Part shown: positions 10,297 to 20,112 of the stretch, piece by piece
How the letters are laid out: every line of letters starts with the position of its first letter
Position numbering within the stretch: the first letter of the stretch is position 1
From: Hyaloscypha bicolor E
Taxonomy: Eukaryota > Ascomycota > Leotiomycetes > Helotiales > Hyaloscyphaceae
Assembly (NCBI RefSeq): GCF_002865645.1
Contig: NW_020194555.1
Coordinates: 2,258,288-2,322,287, forward strand
DNA length: 64,000 bases
Direction of reading: 5' to 3'
Program-made: the position numbers and the translations under genes
Notes under the pieces: model-generated
Database searches by the model: none
What the model was told of the DNA's origin: nothing
What the model saw: only the letters and a program-made list of their open reading frames with translations

Positions 10297-10938
10297 CAGC
10301 TTTGATTGCAATTGGCTTGTTGTGAGGTGTTTCTCTTGATCTCTTGGTCATTGAGGAACTTGGAGCGAGGCGATCCTGTTGAGCTTCAAGTTTCCCGAAT
10401 GGCGAGGAACATTTGCTGTAGAACGAGAGACACAACTTATTGCCTCCCGCCTTCATATCATTAGACATACAACATATCTGCGTTACACTCCATCAGGTGA
10501 TAAATTCATGATTTGGAAAGTGCTTAACCCGTCTTGGTATCTTTAGAGTCTTGGAAGGAAGTAATCCCTTTTATCGGTTGATATCCGGGTTAAGCATATG
10601 CATGGCACTGGACTGAAAGTGAATGAAAGCTTTTGGGAAAAGATACACTTGATATTTCTCAGTCTGCTTCCCTGACATGTTGTCCTTCGAGCTTACGCTG
10701 CTGTGTTTCCCTCGAGGATAAGCCTTCTCTCTTCACGTTGGGGCTTGATAAAAAAACCTGATCGATTTACTGGCAATCTTCACCCCCAACTTCATACGCT
10801 CACTTACATCCAATCAGGGGCTACCTTCACTTTATTTCCACCCTTCATTCAACATCACAGCCCCGAGGGAACACAAATCGTATTGAGCTTCTGACTCATT
10901 GCACATGCAAAGGAACAGGACCTAAACTAACAGTCAAC
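10297..10938. other. Intergenic region, no gene seen
   Basis: Contains short open frames without support. Presumably the 3' UTR of the small secreted-protein candidate and the promoter of the surface-protein gene. A pyrimidine-rich stretch precedes 10939. Confidence 0.5.
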
Positions 10939-11814
10939 ATGCGGTCAATAGTCGATATCCTCATCCCTCTCCTCACCTTCTCATTCCTCGTGGTTGGGGA
11001 AACGATCCCCTGTCCACCCCACCAGCTCAACACTGCCACTCCAGCTTCCATCGACAATGCCTCGATCACGCTTATCTCACCCACGCGCAGCAGCTCACAT
11101 TCCACATCAACAACCATCTACAATTGCGAATGCCAGGACAGCCCGGACGTCAGAATCTTCACAGCTCCATCTACCGCAGTAGCTTCAGCCCCTCCGGTCC
11201 AACCAACAAACAATGTTACCGTGAAGGTCACACTGACGTACGTTACAACAGCGAATTACACCTCTTCAGGTCTCCCAAATTCCGCACAATCTACTTCGGT
11301 GAATATTACCAACTCCAGAATCACGCCGGCAGCTACTGCGAGTAATACTCAGAGCTCTTCCTCGTCAAGCTTATCAAACTCGGTACCACCCACTTCGAGC
11401 CTCTCTTCAGGCTCCACAATCACTGCGGCCGTCACTGCAAGCATCTCCACCTTCAGTTTGACCGTCTCGGTACCCTCCACTTCGAGTCTGTTCTCAATCT
11501 CCATCATCACCACCCCATCGCTATCGGCAACCGCGAGTTCCACTGGAAGCTCTACGCCTGTGAATTTCACAGCCTCGATACAAACCACTGCGAGCGTCGC
11601 TCCAAATCCAGTTTTCACTTACGTGGGGGTGCTGCCGGGAACCACCATCACCACAGTGGCCATTTCCCCAACTCTGCCACCTCACAATAATATCACGAAT
11701 TCCACAACGTCGGGTGCATCTTCTGCTGAGTTGATGGGATCGAATAACCCGGTCAAGATTGTCGTGGGCATTGTTGTGGGGGCAGTTGTCCTTGCTGGAT
11801 TGTGTGAGGTATGA
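10939..11814 (+). CDS. Ser/Thr-rich secreted or cell-surface protein
   Basis: ATG 10939 in AACATGC context. Residues 1-22 form a signal peptide (MRSIVDILIPLLTFSFLVVG). After a short cysteine-bearing part (CPPHQ; YNCECQD) comes a 180-residue Ser/Thr/Ala/Pro-rich region with many N-glycosylation NxS/T sites (for example NVTV, NYTS, NITN, NFTA), including two similar PPTSSLSSGSTIT / VPSTSSLFSISIIT units. It ends in a hydrophobic helix VKIVVGIVVGAVVLAGLC followed by a stop. This is the build of a heavily O-glycosylated wall or membrane-anchored protein. The C-terminus is uncertain: GTATGA at about 11809 with ACTGACTAAC just downstream could be an intron leading to a short alternative tail (ending near 11940), which would give a cytoplasmic end after the helix. 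No specific function can be named. Confidence 0.7.
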   Translation: MRSIVDILIPLLTFSFLVVGETIPCPPHQLNTATPASIDNASITLISPTRSSSHSTSTTIYNCECQDSPDVRIFTAPSTAVASAPPVQPTNNVTVKVTLTYVTTANYTSSGLPNSAQSTSVNITNSRITPAATASNTQSSSSSSLSNSVPPTSSLSSGSTITAAVTASISTFSLTVSVPSTSSLFSISIITTPSLSATASSTGSSTPVNFTASIQTTASVAPNPVFTYVGVLPGTTITTVAISPTLPPHNNITNSTTSGASSAELMGSNNPVKIVVGIVVGAVVLAGLCEV

Positions 11815-11961
11815 ATACGCATATGCGGAAGAAGAAAATAGATACTGACTAACCTCCGTCCCTGCGTCCCGAGACGCACCCTGTCACGAGACGAATCTAT
11901 AGTTTTGGAATCACAAATTTTTTCTTAGTAAGTCTATGAAGTTGTTATTAATATATTACTT

Positions 11962-12365
11962 TCTTTAACTATTTCTCCCTAAGGAGACCACTTAATAATA
12001 AGAAAAAGAATACGGTTAATTATGCTGTCGATCGTTTCAATCACGCTACCGATCGCTGCTTCCGCTGTCCCCCCTTGTTTAATCGCGACTATTAAAGTCT
12101 TTTCAAAATTCGGAGCACTTAAGGAAAGGTCCTATTATGAAATAATATGGCTCCACATTTTAAAGACACTCAGAGAGGAAAAGAATACAGTCCGGGAGTT
12201 ACGCCGGTGCGATGAGACGGTCTACCACTGGGTGCACTTGTTTTAGTGCTTAGTAATGTACATTAGCCTAGATAAAATTTACTATGTTCACGCCCGGGCT
12301 CGCTATATTTTACTTTAGCCATGATTCTCAGGCTTAGTCACGCGTGTGGCGTAAGAGCAGGTTTC
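11962..12365 (+). repeat. Dispersed degenerate repeat A, copy 2
   Basis: Partner of 4498-4905. This copy keeps a longer open frame from ATG 12022 (74 codons, stop near 12246; MLSIVSITLPIAASAVPPCL...) than copy 1, whose frame stops soon after FPEFGAVP. The shared frame suggests the repeat once encoded a protein. I do not recognise it. Confidence 0.55.
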
Positions 12366-12613
12366 TCGAACATTCCATCGGCAGGTGGCAGCACGCTGGT
12401 GCCTGGGCACTGGAGCGCCGTCACTCGTCTCTTTCTACATCACCATCGCGACGGCGGGATAACATGGACAGAGCCAGTCAAGTCCTAGCGCAAGGTGAGT
12501 CGTTCAGATGCCGGTGCCCAAATGCCCGGTTCAGATGCTAGGTGCTCGCTACGACCAAGCCGTAGCCCTTCTGGGTTCCAACCCTCACATCCCAGATCAC
12601 GTGTGACTGCCTA

Positions 12614-12984
12614 TTACGTGTCTTGGGTAGTGGTGCCTCTATTGCCGTGCACGTCGCCGTCGTGCCATGTTATTACCATCTGAAATGCTCTTAAAGTCTT
12701 TGCTAAGTCATCGTTGTCTTGCGTGCTGATACCGGCTCCTCTCGCCAGTCTTTCGACCTTTACGGACTCCATAAGGTCATCTACGAATTCCTCAGCAATT
12801 TTGTAAGAGGAGCGGATTCTCCTTGGAGGCTTTGGCTGGAAATCGGAGAGGTTCGTTCTAGGTATACTACGTAGTCGATTACAAAATCGGCTTCCACTCC
12901 GCACTCGCTAGACGTTTCTGAGCCCCACCTACCAGAAGTGGCTGACTTTAGTATCATACGACCAGCAAGCGCGAAGCACATCAC
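12614..12984 (-). pseudogene. Possible minus-strand coding remnant
   Basis: Two overlapping frames look gene-like in succession. The first runs 12984 to about 12850 (ALAGRMILKSATSGRWGSE). The second continues to 12614 (YKIAEEFVDDLMESVKVERL, then DDLAKTLRAFQMVITWHDGD). Neither has a clean start-to-stop structure, which fits a frameshifted remnant. It lies just downstream of the NLR gene, on the same strand. Family not recognised; low confidence. Confidence 0.25.
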
Positions 12985-13209
12985 AACGCCTATAGAATAA
13001 ACTTGAACCTTCTAGAATATTATAAGCTTAGTATATAGATGTCACTTCCCCCAAGCCCCTCTTTATCATAGTTATAAAAATATATTAACTTAACTTAGAG
13101 AAGAATGATTCGAATATACAAGTGAAAGAAAAAGTGTTCTTCTAATAATACTTAATATATAAATGAATCAGAAACATTAACTGTGAATGAGCAGCGCTAC
13201 AAAGTACTG

Positions 13210-16090
13210 CTATATTCTATTTGACTCTTGTAAACTACTAAGCATAATAGAATAATTGTTTACACAGGCCGTCGTGATTAGATGTTCGGAGCCTAATAAT
13301 AAGTTATAGCCAGTACATGCTCTTTGGTAAAGTAGCGATGCTTCTTCATACTCTTGTTTCTTCTGAAGTAGATAAGCAAGACAGTAAACACTCGTAAGCG
13401 TATCAGGGTGCGTCTTGCCGAGCACCTCTTCCCTTATCTCGAGCGTCTGGCGGTTCATGGCCTCGGCGTCGGCGTACTTGCCCTGCCTGTCGAGCACTGC
13501 AGCGAGGTTGCTCATAGTCGTGAGCGTTGAAGGATGCGTCTTGCCGAGCACCTCTTCCCTTATCTCGAGCGTCTGGCGGTTCATGGCCTCGGCGTCGGCG
13601 TACTTGCCCTGCCTGTCGAGCACAAGAGCGAGGTTGCTCATAGTCATGAGCGTTGAAGGGTGCGTCTTGGGCTGCGTAGTCTCCCTGATCCTGATCACCT
13701 GCTCGAGCAGGCCCCTAGCTGCTTCATTCCTCCCAAGGTTTATTAAGCTTCTTGCTTGAAGGTCATAGAGCGGCAACAAATCTTCCGATGGCTTGTCAGG
13801 TTTCTGTCTAAGCTCAAGGAACATGTCTTGTAGCAATTGGCCAAGCCTAGTATCTTGTCGCATACCCAGCAGAGCCCAACCACACTCGAGAAGAATTGAA
13901 GTGATAACTGTTTTCGATACTAAGTCGAATGCCTTCTTGACCTTTAAGTCTAAGTAAGACAAGACATGAGGAAGGAGACGTCTCTCTTGTATTTGCCACA
14001 TGCGAGTATTAGAGCGAGAAAACCCAAGAACACAGCCAGTTGCGATCCATGCCACGCCTTGACGCTTTGAATCCTGTCGATCCTTGGCCCAAGCGTGAGT
14101 CAGTGGGTGCATCGATAATCCCACGCAACTGTTCAAATCTTGTCGAGTGGCTAATGAAAGCGAGACAAGGAGAGCACTGGCCTCGGTAAGACGAAAATGG
14201 TCCCATTTATCTTCGTCTGGGACCATGAGTTTTGGCAACTGCAAGATGTGGTCTCGAGAGAATTCATTGATACCTCTATCCTCATTACTAGCCTGGGAGA
14301 TCTCTCTGCAACCCTTCCATGCCTCCTCGAAAATCTGAAAAGGAAGTACGCTAGAGTCAAACATCGACAGAATCTCAAGTAAGCGAAGAGCATCGCGTAC
14401 AGACTCGGTTTGAGATTGTTCCAAGACATCTGCGGAGGCTTCGAAGGTTGCGTACACATCGCGATACCTCGACTGGGCTTGCTTAGGTCTATATTTCAAG
14501 AGCCGTTGTCGCTGCCGTTGGTAGACTTCAGGGTACTGGTAGAGCTGGCAGTGGCCTTGACTGATATACGCTCCAGCTTGTATTAAAGCAAGCGTGTATA
14601 ATCCTAGGAGGCGGGCTACTTCTCGGGCCTGATTATCATATGCTAGCCACGATCCTGGAGCTAGCTCGGCTGCTTTGAGCAAGAGTTCTTTCGAGTCCTC
14701 TTCTTCTAGACCGCCAAGTACTTCGAAGGCGTCTACACTATACTGCTTGCATTCGGTAATACGAGATGTCATGAGAACAGCACCGTGATTACCTGGTGGA
14801 AAGTAGATTTGGTAGTCGAAGCCCGGGTCGTCGGCATTATCAAGGATAAGGAGCCAGCTTCGATACATTGTCGCAAGAACTTGAAGTGCTTCGGGGACAC
14901 TTTCAATTGAGCGCCCAAGTAGCTTTGCAACGGCAATAAAGTCACGCTCAGCGGTGGAAGGCTTGTCGACGTCGACCCAGAATATTCCCCAGAACCTATA
15001 GCATAAGCTAAAATACTTGTAAGTCTTCAAGGGTTATCGGAAGGACGTACTTTTGCTTCATTAAGCTTGCAACTTGTAAGGATATCTCGCTCTTCCCTTG
15101 CCCGCCTAATCCCGTAATCACGTATCTCCTCTGGCATTGGGCCGCAGATATTGATTCGCTTTGCAAAGCCCTCTGGATTCGGGAAAGTAGATCAGAACGC
15201 CCAGTGAATAGCCTATTAATAGCCCGAGGTACCATCCAGTATACATTACCATATATATTAGTGCCTGTACCAAACTCAAACATGTTAGCCAACTATAATT
15301 ACAGCTCTCAATAAGTCGAGTCCTTATGGAACTTATAAACCTTACCTTTTGAATATTCGCCAATCTCCTTCTCCAGCCGAATAAAGGCATTTTCTCTCCC
15401 CTCGCCATAAATCAACGGCATGTACAGGTCGAAAATTCCCAATAAAGAATAGGCTTCGTCTTCTTTGCGCTTGGCCGTGCGTTTCGCTACCCATAGCATC
15501 CGCTCTTCAATAGTCAATTCAATGAGAGGCTTCCCTTGAAATACTTCTACTGGAATCCCCGTAATCTCGTGAAGTAATAATTCTAGCAATCCCTTGTCGC
15601 CTAATCGTTCATCCTCCTGAGAGAAGAACTCGACTGACCGTGGGGCAATAAGCTCTTGAAGTATCCAGGCTCGAGTGAACCATCTACTGTACCGGAATTC
15701 TGGTTCCCACAAAGACCGAGAGAATAACTCCTTTGTATCACTTCGTATAGAGACATCAGACAAGTAGACGTAACACTTGACCGCATTCTGATACCAACGG
15801 AACATCGAATTGATAGCTTCCGAAAGCTCTGTGTGATTAGATTTGTTAATACAATACGTGTCTACCCAGAAGTACTGTAGCCCATCTCTTGCTGCTTGCT
15901 CGCCGCAAAATCGAATCTTTGTATATCCAGTCTTATCTATGTAATTTCCTGCTTTGAAGTCGTCGAAGGCGACTTCCTCTGTATCCTTCCCCCAAGTATG
16001 AGACAGTATCGCGTATGGCGGAACATGTTCGGTGTAATCCTCGGTAAGGCTGAGGTTACCGCTTTCAAGGTGCAGGAGACGCATTCTCAT
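13210..16090 (-). CDS. NLR-type protein: HET - NB-ARC - TPR
   Basis: Model: exon 16090-15346, intron 15345-15265, exon 15264-15051, intron 15050-14996, exon 14995-13210; phases agree, 914 aa, no stops. ATG 16090 is chosen because the start MRMRLLHLE matches HET proteins; frame upstream opens only with TTG. HET domain: YAILSHTWG (26-34), YFWVDTYCINKSN, WFTRAWILQELIAPRS. NB-ARC: P-loop GLGGQGKS (300-307), FWGIFWVDVD, Walker B LLILDNADD (about 368-376), VLMTSRITE. The C-terminal third is a Leu/helix-rich region, then TPRs of the kinesin-light-chain type; two units are almost identical. Known role of the class: N-terminal effector (HET), nucleotide switch, repeat sensor, used in fungal non-self recognition and programmed cell death. 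Here no partner gene is evident. Apparently intact. Confidence 0.9.
13409..13660 (-). repeat. Two near-identical 126-bp TPR-coding repeats
   Basis: Within the NLR gene, 13409-13534 and 13535-13660 are direct repeats of 126 bp (42 codons) that differ at only a handful of positions; a third, diverged unit begins at 13661. The encoded unit is THPSTL-x-TMSNLA-x-VLDRQ followed by a GKYADAEAMNRQTLEIREEV segment. Such DNA-level identity indicates recent duplication or gene conversion, while outer TPRs have diverged. Confidence 0.9.
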
Positions 16091-17372
16091 ACCAGGATCG
16101 GCCAGATAGACTTTCAAATAGTAGGCAAAGGGAGCACAGAGGTCGATGCGCGACTGCCAGTGAATGAAGAGGAAACTTTCTGCGCATTAGGCATCAAGCG
16201 GTCGGTGTCAAATGTCATGATGAGGCTCGCGCTTATGTCGCCAATGGCGGGGGCATTACTAAGCAATGTATAACTCACTTAAACATTCACACGTGACCAA
16301 GCAAGTATTGACAGTACCATGGTGCGTTGAAAACGCAAAGTGGGGACTATAGAGTTCTCTCTTGTATAATATGCAGAGATAAGAAACTATATGGGACTAC
16401 CTTAGATCAGTTAGGTTAATTGACTCGTGATGAATTTCACGTTCTCCTGGGTGACGAGATGCTTGCTAATACTTGCAATATCATTAGCCAGCTAAGCGAC
16501 ACGTTTAGCAGCGACATATAATTTTACCGAGATTACTATAACCGCACCGTCGCTGACCAGGATCCTTGATCGCTTAATTAGAGGAGGTATCAGCCTATGT
16601 GGCGACGGCGTATGATATAGCGCGCTCTGGCCGCCATAACACTAAGAATAACTTTTTAGCATCATAATAAAACTCGGAAATCCATATCTAATCGTTCTAT
16701 GAGTTTAAAAAGCGAAAAGAGCTTAATAGTAGTATCGCGGGTCGAGGGGTCCTATCACACTATAATAAGAGGCTCTCTATAATTCAGGTGGGCGGCGACG
16801 ACGCGATCGTAATTTTCGGAATTAATAGGTCAGGAGTGTTCGAGAGAGGCATATAACATAACTAAAATAAAAATATATAGAAATTTTAATATATTCGCAG
16901 ATTTGGAGCCGCTTGAATTCAAAGTACCTATGGTTTGTCTCGTAACAGGGTGCGTCTCGCTACGTAGGGACCGACGTTACTGTAGTAAGCTGGGATTGAA
17001 TATTGCCAAGCGTCGTTCAGGCGCTGGGGGGCAGAGTGGGAGAAGTCGTGAGGATTAATATGGAATTGTAGTTCACGGAAATTAAGGATTATCTTTTCGG
17101 GGAGGGTCCTTCAACCTGGTGAGCATTAGCTTTAATCTGACACGATGGCACTTGAGCGATTGTGGGGGAACATACTTACGTAGTAACGAAATGAGCAGCG
17201 ATTTTTTGCTAGAGACGAGCTTTCGTGACTCCAGATTTTGCCTGTTGTGGATTCTCTTAGTCATTCAGAGAGAGCATCACAATCCACATCACACAAGACC
17301 GCTGCCAAGACCCTGATGTTTCCGAGAACCGTATTTCCTATGCCGAGTATAGTACACAAGAAAAGTGGTGCA
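16091..17372. other. Intergenic region with repeat copy B2
   Basis: Upstream flank of the NLR gene, then degenerate repeat B copy 2 (about 16645-16982), then the 3' flank of the PQ-loop gene. No gene supported. Confidence 0.55.
16645..16982 (+). repeat. Dispersed degenerate repeat B, copy 2
   Basis: Partner of 8390-8706, same orientation. The right boundary is sharp by eye: similarity ends just after the GACGTTA motif in both copies. No long inverted termini were seen. Confidence 0.55.
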
Positions 17373-18510
17373 CTATCTTTGAGGTGTGGGTGTTTGAGAG
17401 GACTTCCTCGACCCATTCAGCAATGGTGTCCGCTCGTTCCATCCATCTTCTACCAGAGTACCACCTTCATCATCCGTCTCAGCCTGGCCATTCTCACCTT
17501 GCATGTAACCGACAACGCATCTAGCATGAGTCTGTAATGAGTCAGCTCTGTTCTCGCTTAGATTCGTCTTTAGTGGGAATCTCACCTCTCCTTCAGTGCA
17601 TTGCTTTGCCTTCCTCGCCCGCACCTCAAAGTAAATTCCCATGGCGAGCAAACAACCCTGCAGACAGCCAGTCACCAGAAACACTCCCCAAGTACTCCAT
17701 CCCTCAATGCCCAGCCTTGCAGCCAAGCTACCGGACCAAACAAAGCTACCAGGAGTTTGGATCAGCATCATCGGAATACTCAAACTGCCGACGTGACCAA
17801 GGTGCCATGTCATCCATATTTGAGGCAGATATTGTATAGCAGCCAACACTGTTGCAGTTATTCCCAGTATGTTTGCCCATGTTCCCAGATGGTGTGGTCG
17901 AGACATGATCAAGGCGGCACTGGTGATGATAACAGCAAGGCCGTGGAGAAGACAGACGAAAGCGACTGTCACTGCAGTTTTCCATGTGTATTGCTGTTGC
18001 TCAGTTTCATCGATGGGAAGTGTCGGGCCTCTGGGGAAGAAGACAAGGAAGAGGAGCAAGCTGTTGTCAAATCAGTAAAAGCGGCCTCATTGAATCCAAT
18101 CCACTGGACTGACATCACGCTGAAGCAGAACCACTGCACGCCAACTTGCGCAATTCCCAGAAGCCCGGCAACACATTCAAATGTACTGACAGTCTTGCAG
18201 CAGGCCACATCTGCACGGGAAGCAGGGAGGACGAGGATATTCGCGAAAGCGCATGTTCCGGAGGTCGTGCCAAGCAGGATGAAGTATGGGGAGATTCCTT
18301 CCGACGTGCCTCGAGCAATGATTCTGTAATGTTGGGGGAGATATGAGACGAGAATACCAAGGAGGATCAAGCTGTTTTATATTAGATTTGCTTGTTTGCA
18401 GATGCTTCAAGAACTCACATTGACAAGGTCAGATTGAGGTAGCTCGGGGCCTGGAGCTTCTCGCAGCGGCTGGACGCCAGATCTGTCATCAAGCCTTTGA
18501 AGAAGTCCAT
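17373..18510 (-). CDS. PQ-loop repeat membrane protein
   Basis: Model: exons 18510-18419, 18371-18114, 18060-17586 and 17531-17373; introns 18417/18418-18372, 18113-18061 and 17585-17532; 327 aa. Start MDFFKGLMTD is the first ATG in frame. Two PQ-loops are plain: SYLPQHYRII near the N-terminus and QYLPQIWMTWHLGHVGSLS in the second half, among about seven hydrophobic segments. PQ-loop proteins of fungi are mostly vacuolar/lysosomal transporters of cationic amino acids or cystine, or related sorting factors; which one cannot be told. The C-terminal tail is hydrophilic and acidic (AETDDEGGTLVED) and carries ERTPLL, which resembles an acidic dileucine sorting signal. The last intron is 54 bp, a multiple of three with no stop, so retention would add 18 residues. 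Confidence 0.88.
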
Positions 18511-18779
18511 GGTTAATCTACACGGTCGCACTTTCTGTTTATACCGCGTTGGACTTCTGCATGGATCTGTCGGTGATGACAGGAGAGCGAGGAACAAGAT
18601 GAAGCTGTCAAGTCAACAGACAGCTCAGCCTGGCGCTATGTGGGGCCGCACTAGCGGCGGTATTTACAGGGGTGACAAAGTGTATGAACCAATCATGCCA
18701 AAGTGAGGGGCTGGAAAACAGGGCTCAAACTTCCAGGGAGTCATTCAGGCTTTGTCCTTTCTGGGGTTCCTGTTTAAGT
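18511..18779. other. Upstream region of the PQ-loop gene
   Basis: Short intergenic stretch between the PQ-loop start and the next weak frame. Nothing further recognised. Confidence 0.4.
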
Positions 18780-19073
18780 TCATTTATTGCAATAGCTTAA
18801 ACATACACAAATTCTTAAAATCTCCGAAGACACTTTCTTAAGATAATAAATAGTCCACAACCTGGCTAGTTCCTCTTCCGAAATCAAATTGCCAAATGCG
18901 GTACGCACATCGGTACAATAGAAAGACTTGTTGATCGAGTCACGAGTAGATTCAGCGTCAAGAGCCGATAGTAAACGAGAAGCCGACCTCTTCATAATCC
19001 CGTGGCATGTTATTTTCGATGATATTTGTCCAAAGAGAGCCACCGCATGTAGGGTTCGCCTCAGTCTTTGCAT
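18780..19073 (-). CDS. Weak small open frame, unrecognised
   Basis: ATG 19073 gives 97 codons (MQRLRRTLHAVALFGQ...). A stretch SISEEELARLW-like segment (ISEEELARLWTIYYLKK) looks protein-like but no family is recognised. It could be a remnant or chance. It is divergent from the next frame at 19192. Confidence 0.2.
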   Translation of the reverse strand: MQRLRRTLHAVALFGQISSKITCHGIMKRSASRLLSALDAESTRDSINKSFYCTDVRTAFGNLISEEELARLWTIYYLKKVSSEILRICVCLSYCNK

Positions 19074-19191
19074 CACAAGTTCTTCTCAATGAGTTGATCC
19101 AAAGGGAGAATGTCAACAGATGAAGATGTTTTGGGGAACAAAGTCTCCCAATAAGCGCGAGGGGGCTTCACACAGCCTTTGATGCGAGTAT

Positions 19192-19755
19192 ATGGAAACC
19201 AACGGTTTGTATTTCAGTCCGGCAAAGGGATCATTCCTCAACTACCCCACCATTTCCCCTTCACCACTTTCTTCACCCGTTCCTGACGAAACCCTGCCTC
19301 CCTACCCAATCGCCTTCAGGCCAACCCTCCTACGTTGGTATTTGCATAGATCTACACCATGGGCAGCGCGAACCGGGTCCTCCGTACATGCCCGTCCAGT
19401 CGCACCAGATATCGCGGCCAGTGCAATAAGCCGTACGGGGATAGCCGCTCATTTCGTAGTGTTTGCGGGTGTAACTTGGCTGATTTTGCTCGGAAGAATA
19501 TGTCTCGCGTTCAAGCTTTGTATACTTCTTAGGAAATCGGAGTTTTGGAGTGAAACTGAAAGAGAATATAGGAATAGAACTGGAAAGGTAGGGGACCCCC
19601 TATTTATACTCCCTCATAGAACTCGTTGGAAAGGCAATACTTTCTGTGAATGCCATCTCAAGTTAACATTGACTCATGATTTGGATGAAAGACTATACGC
19701 TTCCAACTTGGTTTTGTATGAAGTCGAATCAAGCCCTGTAGATACTGTTGGATAA
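19192..19755 (+). CDS. Hypothetical protein with one membrane segment
   Basis: ATG 19192 opens 187 codons without an intron. The N-terminal part is Pro/Ser-rich (SPSPLSSPVPDETLPPYP). A single hydrophobic helix is at about residues 89-112 (HFVVFAGVTWLILLGRICLAF). The rest is basic then polar. This would be a type of small single-pass membrane protein. I do not recognise a family, and there is no supporting context, so it may be lineage-specific or not a gene. Confidence 0.35.
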   Translation: METNGLYFSPAKGSFLNYPTISPSPLSSPVPDETLPPYPIAFRPTLLRWYLHRSTPWAARTGSSVHARPVAPDIAASAISRTGIAAHFVVFAGVTWLILLGRICLAFKLCILLRKSEFWSETEREYRNRTGKVGDPLFILPHRTRWKGNTFCECHLKLTLTHDLDERLYASNLVLYEVESSPVDTVG

Positions 19756-20112
19756 TCTGGTCGTAATGTGAAAATGAATAAGATTGATTTGTGTAAAGTA
19801 CCTTAGGATGAAGTGATTTTGAAGAACAGAGTCGGTGGACCTTACGAGTTACACGGCATCGCCCCGATTACGCATAGCATTGGCGTAAAAGACAATAAAT
19901 AATAAATATGATAAAGAACGGAAGGACAATCAAAAGGGCAGAGCAAGAAAAAAAAAATTACTCACCGTGAACTGAACAGATTTTCAAGGCGGTGACCACT
20001 CATCTTCTGCATTATCCTTCCACTCCTAGAATCATTAAGCTAAGAACCACCAAATTACATTGTATAAATCGACTCTGAGTCTCTAACCAGCTGCAGAGAA
20101 TCCGTCCTCGCT
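19756..20112. other. Intergenic region, no gene seen
   Basis: About 360 bp, AT-rich in the middle with an A9 run near 19952. No feature recognised beyond the 3' flank of the BTB gene. Confidence 0.5.

Larger units (their letters stand above)
11815..13209. other. Intergenic region with repeat copy A2 and a coding remnant
   Basis: Holds degenerate repeat A copy 2 (about 11962-12365), an unsupported stretch, then a possible minus-strand coding remnant at 12614-12984. From 13010 to 13200 the DNA is AT-rich, as in a 3' flank. Confidence 0.5.

Noticed and set aside
12520..12600. GGGTTCCAACCC resembling a tRNA T-loop region
   Set aside because: No matching A box or acceptor stem at the needed distance.
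13415..13759. Plus-strand frame with two identical MPSTSSLISSVWRFMASASAYLPCL-like repeats
   Set aside because: Antisense shadow of the two near-identical TPR units of the NLR gene.
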